Positions 15,381 through 22,974 of a DNA stretch of 37,064 nt are shown piece by piece (positions within the stretch are counted from its first letter, which is position 1; each line of letters opens with the position of its first letter). Under the pieces are notes generated by a model. It was not told where the DNA came from. It saw only the letters and a list, made by a program, of their open reading frames with translations, and did not search any database. The DNA comes from Actinomycetes bacterium. GTDB taxonomy: Bacteria; Actinomycetota; Actinomycetes; Jiangellales; Jiangellaceae. A program made the position numbers and the translations under genes. The stretch covers positions 1-37,064 of the forward strand of contig JAJYTA010000024.1 in NCBI GenBank assembly GCA_021793295.1, given 5' to 3'.

Positions 15381-15590
15381 ACACGGGAAAGGAGGTGGTC
15401 CAGACAGTGAATAGCTATCGGACTCGTGAGGTGGCTGCTCGCTAGCCACGCGCTCGTCGCAGGACCAGGGGTGACCCCTTGTTCGCCGGCCGTCGGCTGG
15501 CAATACCGAGCAGTCACCCGGCCCGCGGGTTCCCGGATCCAGTCCACCCGGGCCACGTCCGTCCAGGACGTGGAAGCAACCCGCGGGCCG
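15381..15590 (+). ncRNA. Structured leader RNA with three-way junction
   Basis: This 210-nt stretch fills most of the 308-bp gap between the hotdog and VOC genes and is packed with exact complementarity. A hairpin GTGGCT (15431-15436) / AGCCAC (15444-15449) overlaps the micro-ORF stop codon. GGGTGAC (15469-15475) pairs with GTCACCC (15513-15519) around an inner GCCGGC/GCTGGC stem (one G-U), but it competes with a local AGGGG-TGA-CCCCT hairpin at 15467-15479. A 13-bp closing stem CGGCCCGCGGGTT (15519-15531) / AACCCGCGGGCCG (15578-15590) encloses two adjacent hairpins: CCCGG/CCGGG (15532-15552) and CCACGTCC/GGACGTGG (15553-15573). Together they form a compact three-way junction. No T run follows, so a simple terminator is unlikely. 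Confidence 0.7.
15407..15445 (+). CDS. Micro-ORF (12 codons) with near-maximal Shine-Dalgarno
   Basis: GTG 15407 to TAG 15445 encodes MNSYRTREVAAR. Upstream, GAAAGGAGGTGGTCC (15387-15401) can pair with essentially the whole 3' tail of actinobacterial 16S rRNA (rRNA 3' end ...GGAUCACCUCCUUUCU), 15 bases in a row with one G-U pair. Such a site is far stronger than at any other gene here. The stop codon lies in the loop and 3' arm of a GTGGCT/AGCCAC hairpin, so a ribosome ending here would change the fold downstream. The peptide is basic and has no known domain. I have an unverified recollection of similar YRTREVA-type leader peptides in other actinobacteria. Confidence 0.6.
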   Translation: MNSYRTREVAAR

Positions 15591-15622
15591 TTCCATGTCC
15601 GGCCCGACTCACGGAGAGACTC

Positions 15623-16003
15623 ATGATCGGCTCGTTCCAATGCTTGGTTCTCGATTGCCCGGCTCCGCTCGAGCTCGCGGCCTTCTACCAGTCGATACTC
15701 GGCGGCGAAGTCAACCGGCCCGACAAGCGATGGGTGCTCGACGACCACTGGGCCACCCTGCACACCGACACCACCGTTCTGGCCTTCCAGCGGGCCGAGG
15801 ACTACCAGCCTCCGGCGTGGCCGGACCCGCAGCGGCCGCAACAGCTCCACATCGACGTCGGCGTGGACGACCTCGACACGGCCGAACGACAGGTCCTGGG
15901 TCTCGGCGCCCAGCTGCTGGACCGGGGCGAGCGCGACCGCGACTGGCGCGTGTACGCCGACCCGGCCGGCCACCCGTTCTGCCTCTGCCACGTCGGGGAC
16001 TGA
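15623..16003 (+). CDS. VOC (glyoxalase/bleomycin-resistance fold) family protein
   Basis: The 126-residue protein is a paired beta-alpha-beta-beta-beta module of the vicinal oxygen chelate fold. It opens SFQCLVLDCPAPLELAAFYQSILGGEV, continues with the second unit QLHIDVGVDDLDTAERQVLGLGAQLL, and ends VYADPAGHPFCLCHV, the usual 'DPaGhpFcl' signature of the Glo_EDI_BRP_like_2 group. ATG 15623 follows GGAGAG. It is the gene directly downstream of the structured leader RNA (33 nt after its closing stem), so it may be the regulated target. Members of this subgroup mostly have no known substrate. The gene is convergent with pdxH. Confidence 0.87.
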   Translation: MIGSFQCLVLDCPAPLELAAFYQSILGGEVNRPDKRWVLDDHWATLHTDTTVLAFQRAEDYQPPAWPDPQRPQQLHIDVGVDDLDTAERQVLGLGAQLLDRGERDRDWRVYADPAGHPFCLCHVGD

Positions 16004-16019
16004 CCCGGCGCCGCCGTGG

Positions 16020-16658
16020 TCACGGGGCCAGCCGCTCCACGACCCAGGCGGCGCTCTCGCGCCGGTACCGGAGCCGGTCGTGCAGCCGTGCCGGCCCGCC
16101 CTGCCAGAACTCGATCGTCTCGGGCTCCACGCGGTAACCGCCCCAGAAATCCGGCAACGGCACCTCGTCCGGGTACCTCCGCGCCACCTCGGCCGCCGCG
16201 CACTCCAGTTCGTCGCGCGTGCCGATGACCGACGACTGCCGGCTCGCCCAGGCGCTCACCTGGGAGTCCCGGGGTCGCGTCACCCAGTACGCGCGGCTGA
16301 CCTCGGCCGGCACCGGCGTTGCCAGCCCGCACACCAGCACCTGCCGTTCCATCGTGATCCACGGGAAGCACAGCGACACGTGCGGGTTCTGGCTGATCTG
16401 CGCTGCCTTGCGGGAGGTCAGGTTGGTGAAGAAGACGAACGCATCGTCGTCGAACCCCTTGAGCAGCACCGTTCGCGAGCTCGGCCGACCGTCGGCACCC
16501 ACGGTCGACAGAACCATCGCATTCGGTTCGGTCATGCCGGAAGTCACAGCATCGTGCAACCACGTCCGGAACTCGTCGAACGGATCGGCGGCAAGGTCAC
16601 GTTCGAGCAACCGCCCCGCGGTGTAGCGGCGGCGCATCCTGGAAAGTTCTTCATCCAC
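16020..16658 (-). CDS. pdxH: Pyridoxamine 5'-phosphate oxidase
   Basis: This FMN enzyme oxidises pyridoxine- or pyridoxamine-5'-phosphate to pyridoxal 5'-phosphate, the cofactor needed by SerC nearby. The typical blocks are present: TEPNAMVLSTVGADGRPSSRTVLLKGFDDDAFVFFTN, SRKAAQISQNPHVSLCFPW, QVLVCG, RPRDSQVSAWASRQSSVI, FWGGYRVEPETIEFWQGGPARLHDR and a terminal ERLAP. GTG 16658 gives 212 residues, the normal family size. The open frame continues upstream to 16769 across the citrate synthase promoter, but that part has no family similarity. The gene is divergent from citrate synthase and convergent with the VOC gene. Confidence 0.93.
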   Translation of the reverse strand: MDEELSRMRRRYTAGRLLERDLAADPFDEFRTWLHDAVTSGMTEPNAMVLSTVGADGRPSSRTVLLKGFDDDAFVFFTNLTSRKAAQISQNPHVSLCFPWITMERQVLVCGLATPVPAEVSRAYWVTRPRDSQVSAWASRQSSVIGTRDELECAAAEVARRYPDEVPLPDFWGGYRVEPETIEFWQGGPARLHDRLRYRRESAAWVVERLAP

Positions 16659-16781
16659 GCGGCCAACTGTCTCACCACCAGCGTCTGCACTGTGGGAAAC
16701 CGCACATTCGAGGCATCCCAGCTTGTGGAGACCAACTACTTCGGGGGCATGATGGAAGCTCGGCCGCACAAAGGAGAGCGA

Positions 16782-17885
16782 ATGTCAAAGGTCATGCATG
16801 GCCTTGAGGGTGTCGTAGCGTTCGAGACGCACATCGCCGAGCCGGACAAGGAAGGCGGCGCGCTGCGCTATCGCGGCGTCGACATCGACGACCTCGTCGG
16901 CCGGGTTCCGTTCGAGAACGTGTGGGGTCTGCTGGTCGACGGCGAGTTCGACCCGGGCCTGCCGAGCGAAGGACCGTTGCGGCTTCCGGCCCACACCGGC
17001 GACGTGCGGGTGGACGTCCAGAGCGCGGTCGCGACACTCGCCCCCCAGTGGGGAATGCAGCCCCTCCTCGACACCTCCGACGAGCAAGCCCGCGATCAGC
17101 TGGCCCGCACGTCGGTCACGATGCTGTCCTTCGTCGCGCAGTCCGCGCGCGGCGCGGCGGTACCCGCGGTTCCCGAGCACACGATCGACGAGGCAGGCTC
17201 CGTCGTCGAGCGGTTCATGACCCGCTGGCGCGGCGAGCCGGACCCACGGCATACGCAAGCTGTCGACGCCTATCTGACCTCAGCCGCCGAGCACGGCATG
17301 AACGCCTCCACGTTCACCGGCAGAGTTGTCGCCTCCACCGGTGCCGACGTGGCAGCGGCGATGTCGGCGGCGGTCGGCGCGATGAGCGGCCCGCTGCACG
17401 GCGGTGCGCCCTCACGGGTGCTCGCCATGATCGAGGAGATCGAGCGCACCGGGGACGCCGTCGGTTACGTGAAGAGCGTCCTCGATCGGGGCGAGCGGCT
17501 GATGGGCTTCGGCCACCGGGTGTACCGCGCCGAGGACCCGCGGGCGCGCACCCTGCGCCGGGTCGCGCGCGAGTTGGGCGCGCCCAGGTACGAGGTCGCC
17601 GAAGCATTCGAGAAGGCCGCACTGTCCGAGCTGGCCGAGCGCAAGCCGGATCGTGTCCTGGCGACGAACGTCGAGTTCTGGGCCGCCATCATCCTGGACT
17701 TCGCCGAGGTCCCGGCGCCGATGTTCACGTCGTTGTTCACCTGCGCCCGGACCGCGGGTTGGAGCGCGCACATCCTCGAGCAGAAGCGCACCGGCCGCCT
17801 CGTGCGTCCGTCGGCGAAGTACGCTGGGCCTGGGCCGCGGCGCCCGGAGACCGTGACCGGATGGAATCCTGACTGGGCCGTCTGA
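16782..17885 (+). CDS. citA: Citrate synthase 2 family protein
   Basis: The 367-residue enzyme condenses oxaloacetate and acetyl-CoA to citrate in the TCA cycle, or a related reaction if it is a methylcitrate-type paralogue. ATG 16782 follows AAAGGAGAG. The fold markers are GALRYRGVDIDDL, EHGMNASTFTGRVVAST, SGPLHGGAP with His206, MGFGHRVYR with His245, and a C-terminal ILEQKRTGRLVRPSAKY CoA-binding segment. The catalytic aspartate position of E. coli GltA (NVDF) is Glu298 here (NVEFW). I believe this is usual in the actinobacterial citrate synthase 2 branch, but it should be checked. The serC gene follows 105 bp later on the same strand. Confidence 0.9.
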   Translation: MSKVMHGLEGVVAFETHIAEPDKEGGALRYRGVDIDDLVGRVPFENVWGLLVDGEFDPGLPSEGPLRLPAHTGDVRVDVQSAVATLAPQWGMQPLLDTSDEQARDQLARTSVTMLSFVAQSARGAAVPAVPEHTIDEAGSVVERFMTRWRGEPDPRHTQAVDAYLTSAAEHGMNASTFTGRVVASTGADVAAAMSAAVGAMSGPLHGGAPSRVLAMIEEIERTGDAVGYVKSVLDRGERLMGFGHRVYRAEDPRARTLRRVARELGAPRYEVAEAFEKAALSELAERKPDRVLATNVEFWAAIILDFAEVPAPMFTSLFTCARTAGWSAHILEQKRTGRLVRPSAKYAGPGPRRPETVTGWNPDWAV

Positions 17886-19118
<1,233 letters not shown>

Positions 19119-19119
19119 C

Positions 19120-19167
19120 AGATGACGCCCGGCCGCGTCTGATCGTCAGCGGCCGGGCGCATCATCT
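19120..19167. terminator. Hairpin terminator after serC
   Basis: A perfect 11-bp stem CGCCCGGCCGC (19126-19136) / GCGGCCGGGCG (19149-19159) with a 12-nt loop is extended by AGATGA (19120-19125) / TCATCT (19162-19167) across a 2-nt bulge. It lies just after the serC stop codon. The remaining gap to 19265 is unusually AT-rich for this DNA, and I see no gene in it. Confidence 0.85.
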
Positions 19168-19265
19168 GATTCCCCAATTGCGAGGAACCCTATTCCCCCG
19201 TCGTGTTTCTGATATAGATCATAGGCGCCTGGAACACCGCGTGTGAATCAGCCGTTCGGTCCCTT

Positions 19266-20507
19266 TCAGATATCCAATCCGGCCGTCATGAGTTCTCGCT
19301 TCAATCGCTGACCGAGCGCCGGACGAACCCCCCACATTTCGATCATGCGGGAATATTCAGTCACCACTTCGGCAGGTGGCTCACCACCAGTACGCACAGC
19401 TCTCAACAGTGTGTTACGCGGAGTATGAACGGAATCGACGAATTCCATCACGTCGACGCGGTAGCCGAGAATTCTCAAGATCGAAGCTCGTAGCGCATCG
19501 GTCATGACGTCGGCGAATCGCTCGCGCAGGATGCCCTGCCGGGCCAGCATGCCGTACGGGCCGGGCCAGTGCGCAGCCCCGCTGAGCTGGCGCTGCAGGT
19601 CGTGGTGGCAGCACGGGGCCGCCAGGATGACCGGGGCCTGCCACTGCACAGCGCGGGCGAGGGCGTCGTCGGTCGCGGTGTCGCAGGCGTGTAAGGCGAA
19701 GACCCCGTGCGGGCGATCGACGAGCTCCGCGGCGTCGATGGTCGAGCGGCCGAACGACATCGTCGACGCCCAGCCCAGTTGTGCCGCCAACGCCTCGTTG
19801 CGGGCCCGGGACTGCTCCTTGACATCGATTCCAGTCACCTCGACCTTGGAGTCAGGACGCTGGTCAAGCCACGCCCGGACGGCGAACGTCAGATACGCGT
19901 TGCCGCACCCGAGATCGACCAGCCGGACCGTTTCACCGGCTGCGGCACGAAGGACGTCGTCCATCGTGGGAGCGAAGGCGCGGAGGAATTCGTCCACTTG
20001 CCGGTATTTCGCCGACCGACTCGGCTTGATGCGACCCTCGGCGTCGCTGATGCCGACCGCATGCAGGAACGGGTGGGACGCATCGAGCATTCGGGCCTTG
20101 GTCCGGTCGTGCTGGCGCTCGACGTCGCGCTGCGGCGCCGGAGCGCGGTGCACCTGGGCCGCGCCCTTCTTCGTCACCCGGACTTGGACCGACTCGTCGG
20201 TGGAGTCGACGTGCCAGTTGCCGTAGGGCTGGTCGAGAACGGCGGCGACGGCCTCGGGCGCCGCGGCCGGCTCGACGTTGGTCGTGAAGCTCTGCGTGCT
20301 GTCGAAGGTGACGATCTGCAACCGCCTCCCGGCACGCAGGTCGACCCAGCGCAGCTCGGTACGCCGGTAGTGCGGGACCGCGCCACGCCGACGGCCGGAC
20401 GCGACCGCGCGGACCAGACGATCGGGGTCGAGCAGGGTCGAGCGTAGGCTGTTGAGCACGGTCGGCAGACTTTCGGGAGGCACCCGGTCATTGTCCCCGA
20501 CCGACAC
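19266..20507 (-). CDS. METTL25/RRNAD1-like class I methyltransferase
   Basis: The 413-residue protein has a SAM-binding Rossmann domain in its C-terminal half (LVDLGCGNAYLTFAV, VTGIDVKEQSRARN, FALHACDTATDDALA) and the APCCHHDLQ motif typical of the Methyltransf_32 family (METTL25, RRNAD1), whose members modify RNA or protein residues. The N-terminal 130 residues are not recognised. The start may be GTG 20507 or GTG 20483; a GACAAT box six bases before the latter favours a leaderless start there. The 3' end of the gene (about 19266-19480) is visibly less GC-rich than its surroundings. It is divergent from a tiny membrane-peptide gene that precedes thpR, an RNA-processing family. Confidence 0.8.
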   Translation of the reverse strand: MSVGDNDRVPPESLPTVLNSLRSTLLDPDRLVRAVASGRRRGAVPHYRRTELRWVDLRAGRRLQIVTFDSTQSFTTNVEPAAAPEAVAAVLDQPYGNWHVDSTDESVQVRVTKKGAAQVHRAPAPQRDVERQHDRTKARMLDASHPFLHAVGISDAEGRIKPSRSAKYRQVDEFLRAFAPTMDDVLRAAAGETVRLVDLGCGNAYLTFAVRAWLDQRPDSKVEVTGIDVKEQSRARNEALAAQLGWASTMSFGRSTIDAAELVDRPHGVFALHACDTATDDALARAVQWQAPVILAAPCCHHDLQRQLSGAAHWPGPYGMLARQGILRERFADVMTDALRASILRILGYRVDVMEFVDSVHTPRNTLLRAVRTGGEPPAEVVTEYSRMIEMWGVRPALGQRLKRELMTAGLDI

Positions 20508-20523
20508 GAGGAGCGAGGCGAAG

Positions 20524-20607
20524 GTGCGGCCGAAGACGACGCGTCAACTCGTGGCCACGGTTCTGGCGGCCATGGTGCTCATCGTCGCTATCGCCGCCGT
20601 GCTGTGA
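20524..20607 (+). CDS. 27-residue single-pass membrane peptide
   Basis: GTG 20524 to TGA 20607 encodes a basic start (MRPKTTRQ) followed by about 18 uninterrupted hydrophobic residues (LVATVLAAMVLIVAIAAV), a clear single transmembrane helix. A purine-rich GAGGAGCGAGGCGAAG stretch precedes the start. It overlaps the 3' end of thpR by 20 bp on the opposite strand. Similar tiny membrane peptides are common but under-annotated. The role is unknown. Confidence 0.5.
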   Translation: MRPKTTRQLVATVLAAMVLIVAIAAVL

Positions 20608-21175
20608 CGCCTTCCAGCCGGTACCGGCCCAACGCTTCGTACCTGGGTCCGCGGCCGGGCCGGGCGTCAGCGTGCGAGCTGAACAGGACGACCTCGGTCG
20701 CTGCCCAGGATGGCCCGGCGTAGTCAGCGAGCCGGGCGACGTACGGGCGCAGATCGACCGGCCGGCGCGCCCGCGCGAGCGTGATGTGCGGCCTGAACCG
20801 ATCGTGCCGGTCCGGGCCGGCGCCCACCCGCCGACCGGCCGCGGCCATGGCGTTCGCTTGCCGGCCCAGCACGGCCACATCGCCGGTGATACCCGCCCAC
20901 AGCACCGTGGACCCGAACCGCCCGGCCCCGGTCACCTGCAGCTGCGCGGGCGGGTGCCGGCGCGCGGCCCGGGCGATCCGGATGCCGAGCTCGTCGACGT
21001 CGCCGGGGTCGATGTCGCCGTAGAAGGCCAACGTGACGTGCCACGCGTGCGTGCCGGACCACCGCAACGTGTCGTCACGGATCGGCCGGACGCTCGCGTC
21101 GAGATGAGTGACGACCTCCGGCGGCGGCACCACAGCGACGAACAGCCGCAGGGGCGTGTCGTCGGTGGGTGGCAT
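20588..21175 (-). CDS. thpR: RNA 2',3'-cyclic phosphodiesterase (LigT/ThpR)
   Basis: The 195-residue member of the 2H phosphoesterase superfamily opens RNA 2',3'-cyclic phosphates and can ligate certain tRNA halves in vitro. Both catalytic H-x-T motifs are visible, His46-Val-Thr (HVTLAFYG) and His130-Ile-Thr (HITLARAR), with the typical N-terminal RLFVAVVPP and the mid-region FRPHITLA. ATG 21175 was chosen because the family match begins a few residues later; the frame is open further upstream but without similarity. It is 26 bp downstream of the cupin gene on the same strand and may be cotranscribed with it. Confidence 0.9.
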   Translation of the reverse strand: MPPTDDTPLRLFVAVVPPPEVVTHLDASVRPIRDDTLRWSGTHAWHVTLAFYGDIDPGDVDELGIRIARAARRHPPAQLQVTGAGRFGSTVLWAGITGDVAVLGRQANAMAAAGRRVGAGPDRHDRFRPHITLARARRPVDLRPYVARLADYAGPSWAATEVVLFSSHADARPGRGPRYEALGRYRLEGVTARRR

Positions 21176-21201
21176 GCACCTACTGTGCCACCGGCGAGGG
21201 C

Positions 21202-21588
21202 TCACTGGGTCCAGGGCGGCACTCCTCGGTCGGTGCCGTCGGCCAAGCTCGCTCGCCCTCTCGGCGCCCCTGCGACGACGGCGACCAACCCGGAGTCCGA
21301 CGCCGCCACCTGGCGACGGGCCCCGGTCGGCAGGACGATCGTGTCTCCCGCCTCGAGCGTCGCGGTGTGGCCGTCGACCTCGACCGAGGCCCCTCCGGCT
21401 AGGACGGTCCACACCTGCTCGGAGTCCATGATGTGCACTGGGCCCTGCTGACCAGCGTGCATGTCCACCCGCCACAGCGGCCGGGCCGCGCTGCCCTGCG
21501 TAGGCGAGGCCAGAGTGGTCATGACCGCGTTCGGCGTCTCGGTTCGGCGGGCGTCGGCGCTCTTGATGACCGATGCGCTGACAGGCAT
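21202..21588 (-). CDS. Small cupin-domain protein
   Basis: The 128-residue protein is a single cupin barrel. The first cupin motif is degenerate (HAGQQGPVHIMDSEQVWTVLAGGASVEVDG) and the second reads TLEAGDTIVLPTGARRQV. The metal-binding histidine pattern is only partly kept (one His, plus Glu/Gln), so it may bind a small ligand rather than act as an enzyme. ATG 21588 is chosen over 21612 because AGGAGGG lies seven bases upstream. It is divergent from a MarR gene and shares an operator-like dyad with it, so it is probably a MarR target. Confidence 0.85.
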   Translation of the reverse strand: MPVSASVIKSADARRTETPNAVMTTLASPTQGSAARPLWRVDMHAGQQGPVHIMDSEQVWTVLAGGASVEVDGHTATLEAGDTIVLPTGARRQVAASDSGLVAVVAGAPRGRASLADGTDRGVPPWTQ

Positions 21589-21605
21589 GGCGAGCCCTCC
21601 TAAGA

Positions 21606-21624
21606 TAGACAATGTCGTTGTCGA
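21606..21624. promoter_or_regulatory. MarR-type operator dyad between cupin and marR
   Basis: GACAA (21608-21612) and TTGTC (21618-21622) form an inverted repeat with a 5-bp spacer. On the cupin strand it lies just upstream of a possible -10 (TATCTT) close to the Shine-Dalgarno. A second TTGTC copy lies at 21641-21645. The location between the divergent starts suggests control of both genes by the MarR protein. Confidence 0.5.
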
Positions 21625-21649
21625 TTAATGGTTAACGAGGTTGTCTTCT

Positions 21650-22117
21650 ATGTCAAACCGCCCACCCGGCTTCGAGCTGCCGCTGCGGCTGCTTCTCGCC
21701 TTTCGCGGACTCATCGACGCCTTGCATGCCGAACTCGCCCGCCAAGGGCACCCGCACGTACGGCCGATGCACGGCTTCGCCCTGCAGGCCCTCGCCGGCG
21801 GAGCGACCGCGGCCGAACTCGGTCGCCGGCTCGGCGTATCGAAGCAGGCGGCGGGGAAGACCATCGACGCGCTCGAGCGGCTCGGCTACGTCGAACGGGG
21901 GACGGACCCCGGCGACGCGCGGCGCAAGGTCGCCCGGGTCACCGATCGCGGCTTCGACGTCCTCACCCGATCGGCCACCGTTCTCGACGATCTGCGCGGC
22001 GAGTGGGAACGTACGCTCGGCGCCGAGCGGCTGGCTGCACTCGAGTACGATCTGCGGCGAGTGACGCCGGCCGACATCTGGCGGATCGACGTGCCCGGCT
22101 GGTTCGGAGGACCCTGA
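21650..22117 (+). CDS. MarR family transcriptional regulator
   Basis: The 155-residue winged-HTH protein starts at ATG 21650 (MSNRPPGFE). The recognition region reads ATAAELGRRLGVSKQAAGKTIDALERLGYVERG, followed by the wing TDPGDARRKVARVTDRG, and then a dimerisation helix. Family members are dimeric repressors released by phenolic or oxidising ligands. The best-supported target is the divergent cupin gene, because of the shared dyad. It is followed by the GIDE-domain gene 66 bp later. Confidence 0.92.
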   Translation: MSNRPPGFELPLRLLLAFRGLIDALHAELARQGHPHVRPMHGFALQALAGGATAAELGRRLGVSKQAAGKTIDALERLGYVERGTDPGDARRKVARVTDRGFDVLTRSATVLDDLRGEWERTLGAERLAALEYDLRRVTPADIWRIDVPGWFGGP

Positions 22118-22183
22118 CGGTTGATCCACGCGCGGTGATCAGTACGGTTCCTATGCGCCGACCGAACGAAAGGAACTGCGACC

Positions 22184-22969
22184 ATGTGGATCGTCGGCCT
22201 TGTCGGGCTCGGGATCGCCGCGTTCTGCGGCTATGTCGTCGTCAAAGCCCGTAAGCGTCAGCATCAGATGATCACGACCGAGACCATGGCGGTCCAAGAC
22301 CTGCACGCCCTGCGCGATGCGGCCGCCGAAGCGGCCGGCCCCGGCTTCTTTCGCCAGAAGTGCGAAGTGGTGGGGGTTTCGGGCAACGGGCCCGACGGGC
22401 CGTTGACCTCGGAGTTGTCGTCGACCGAATGTCTGTGGCACCGGCACGTCGTCACGCGCAAATACTGGGAGACCGAGCGGCGCCGGGACTCCGGCGGGAC
22501 CTACCGGACCCGGCGCGTGGAGAAGACCGAACGCGTCGCCGAACGAGAGTCCGACCAGCCGTTCACCGTCACCGACAGTACGGGCAGCATCCTCGTGCAC
22601 CCAGCTGACGGGGCGCTGCAGGACATGAGGCAGGTCCTGGACCGGTTCGAGCCGCACACCGGCTCAACTGAGCGCACCGAACTGTCCTTCGGCTCGTTCA
22701 GCTTCAAGCTGCCCAGCTCCCGCCGCGACGGCACCATCGGCTACCGCTACGAGGAGTGGGTGCTACCGGCCGGCCGTGAGCTCTACGTGCTCGGCGAAGT
22801 GAACGACGAGCGGGGTGAGCTGGCCTTCACCGCACCCGACCTGGTGTCGACCAAGGACGAGGAGACGCTGCTGGGCGAGGCGCGCCGGCGCGAGCGCTTC
22901 GGGCTCATCGGCGGTGGAGTCGCGGCCCTCGTCGGCATCGTGCTCATCGTCATCGACGTGCTCAGCTGA
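22184..22969 (+). CDS. GIDE-domain membrane protein
   Basis: The 261-residue protein begins with a transmembrane helix (MWIVGLVGLGIAAFCGYVVV), has a long soluble middle and ends with a second helix (LIGGGVAALVGIVLIVIDVL). The middle resembles the GIDE (E3 ligase MULAN-like) domain of bacterial proteins, with STECLWHRHVVTRKYWE, TRRVEKTERVAERESDQPFTVTDSTGSILVHP and YRYEEWVLPAGRELYVLGEV. No RING finger is present, as expected in bacteria. ATG 22184 follows AAAGGAA. The function of bacterial GIDE proteins is not known to me. The gene is convergent with the MFS gene, 5 bp apart. Confidence 0.8.
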   Translation: MWIVGLVGLGIAAFCGYVVVKARKRQHQMITTETMAVQDLHALRDAAAEAAGPGFFRQKCEVVGVSGNGPDGPLTSELSSTECLWHRHVVTRKYWETERRRDSGGTYRTRRVEKTERVAERESDQPFTVTDSTGSILVHPADGALQDMRQVLDRFEPHTGSTERTELSFGSFSFKLPSSRRDGTIGYRYEEWVLPAGRELYVLGEVNDERGELAFTAPDLVSTKDEETLLGEARRRERFGLIGGGVAALVGIVLIVIDVLS

Positions 22970-22974
22970 CCTCG

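Noticed and set aside
15519-15590. Intrinsic terminator for the hotdog gene
   Set aside because: The element is a branched three-way junction 200 bp past the stop and has no T tract. A promoter-like sequence and the micro-ORF precede it, so a leader RNA explains it better.
16659-16769. Longer PdxH reading frame reaching into the citrate synthase promoter
   Set aside because: The extra residues have no similarity to the family, and normal PdxH length is met by GTG 16658.
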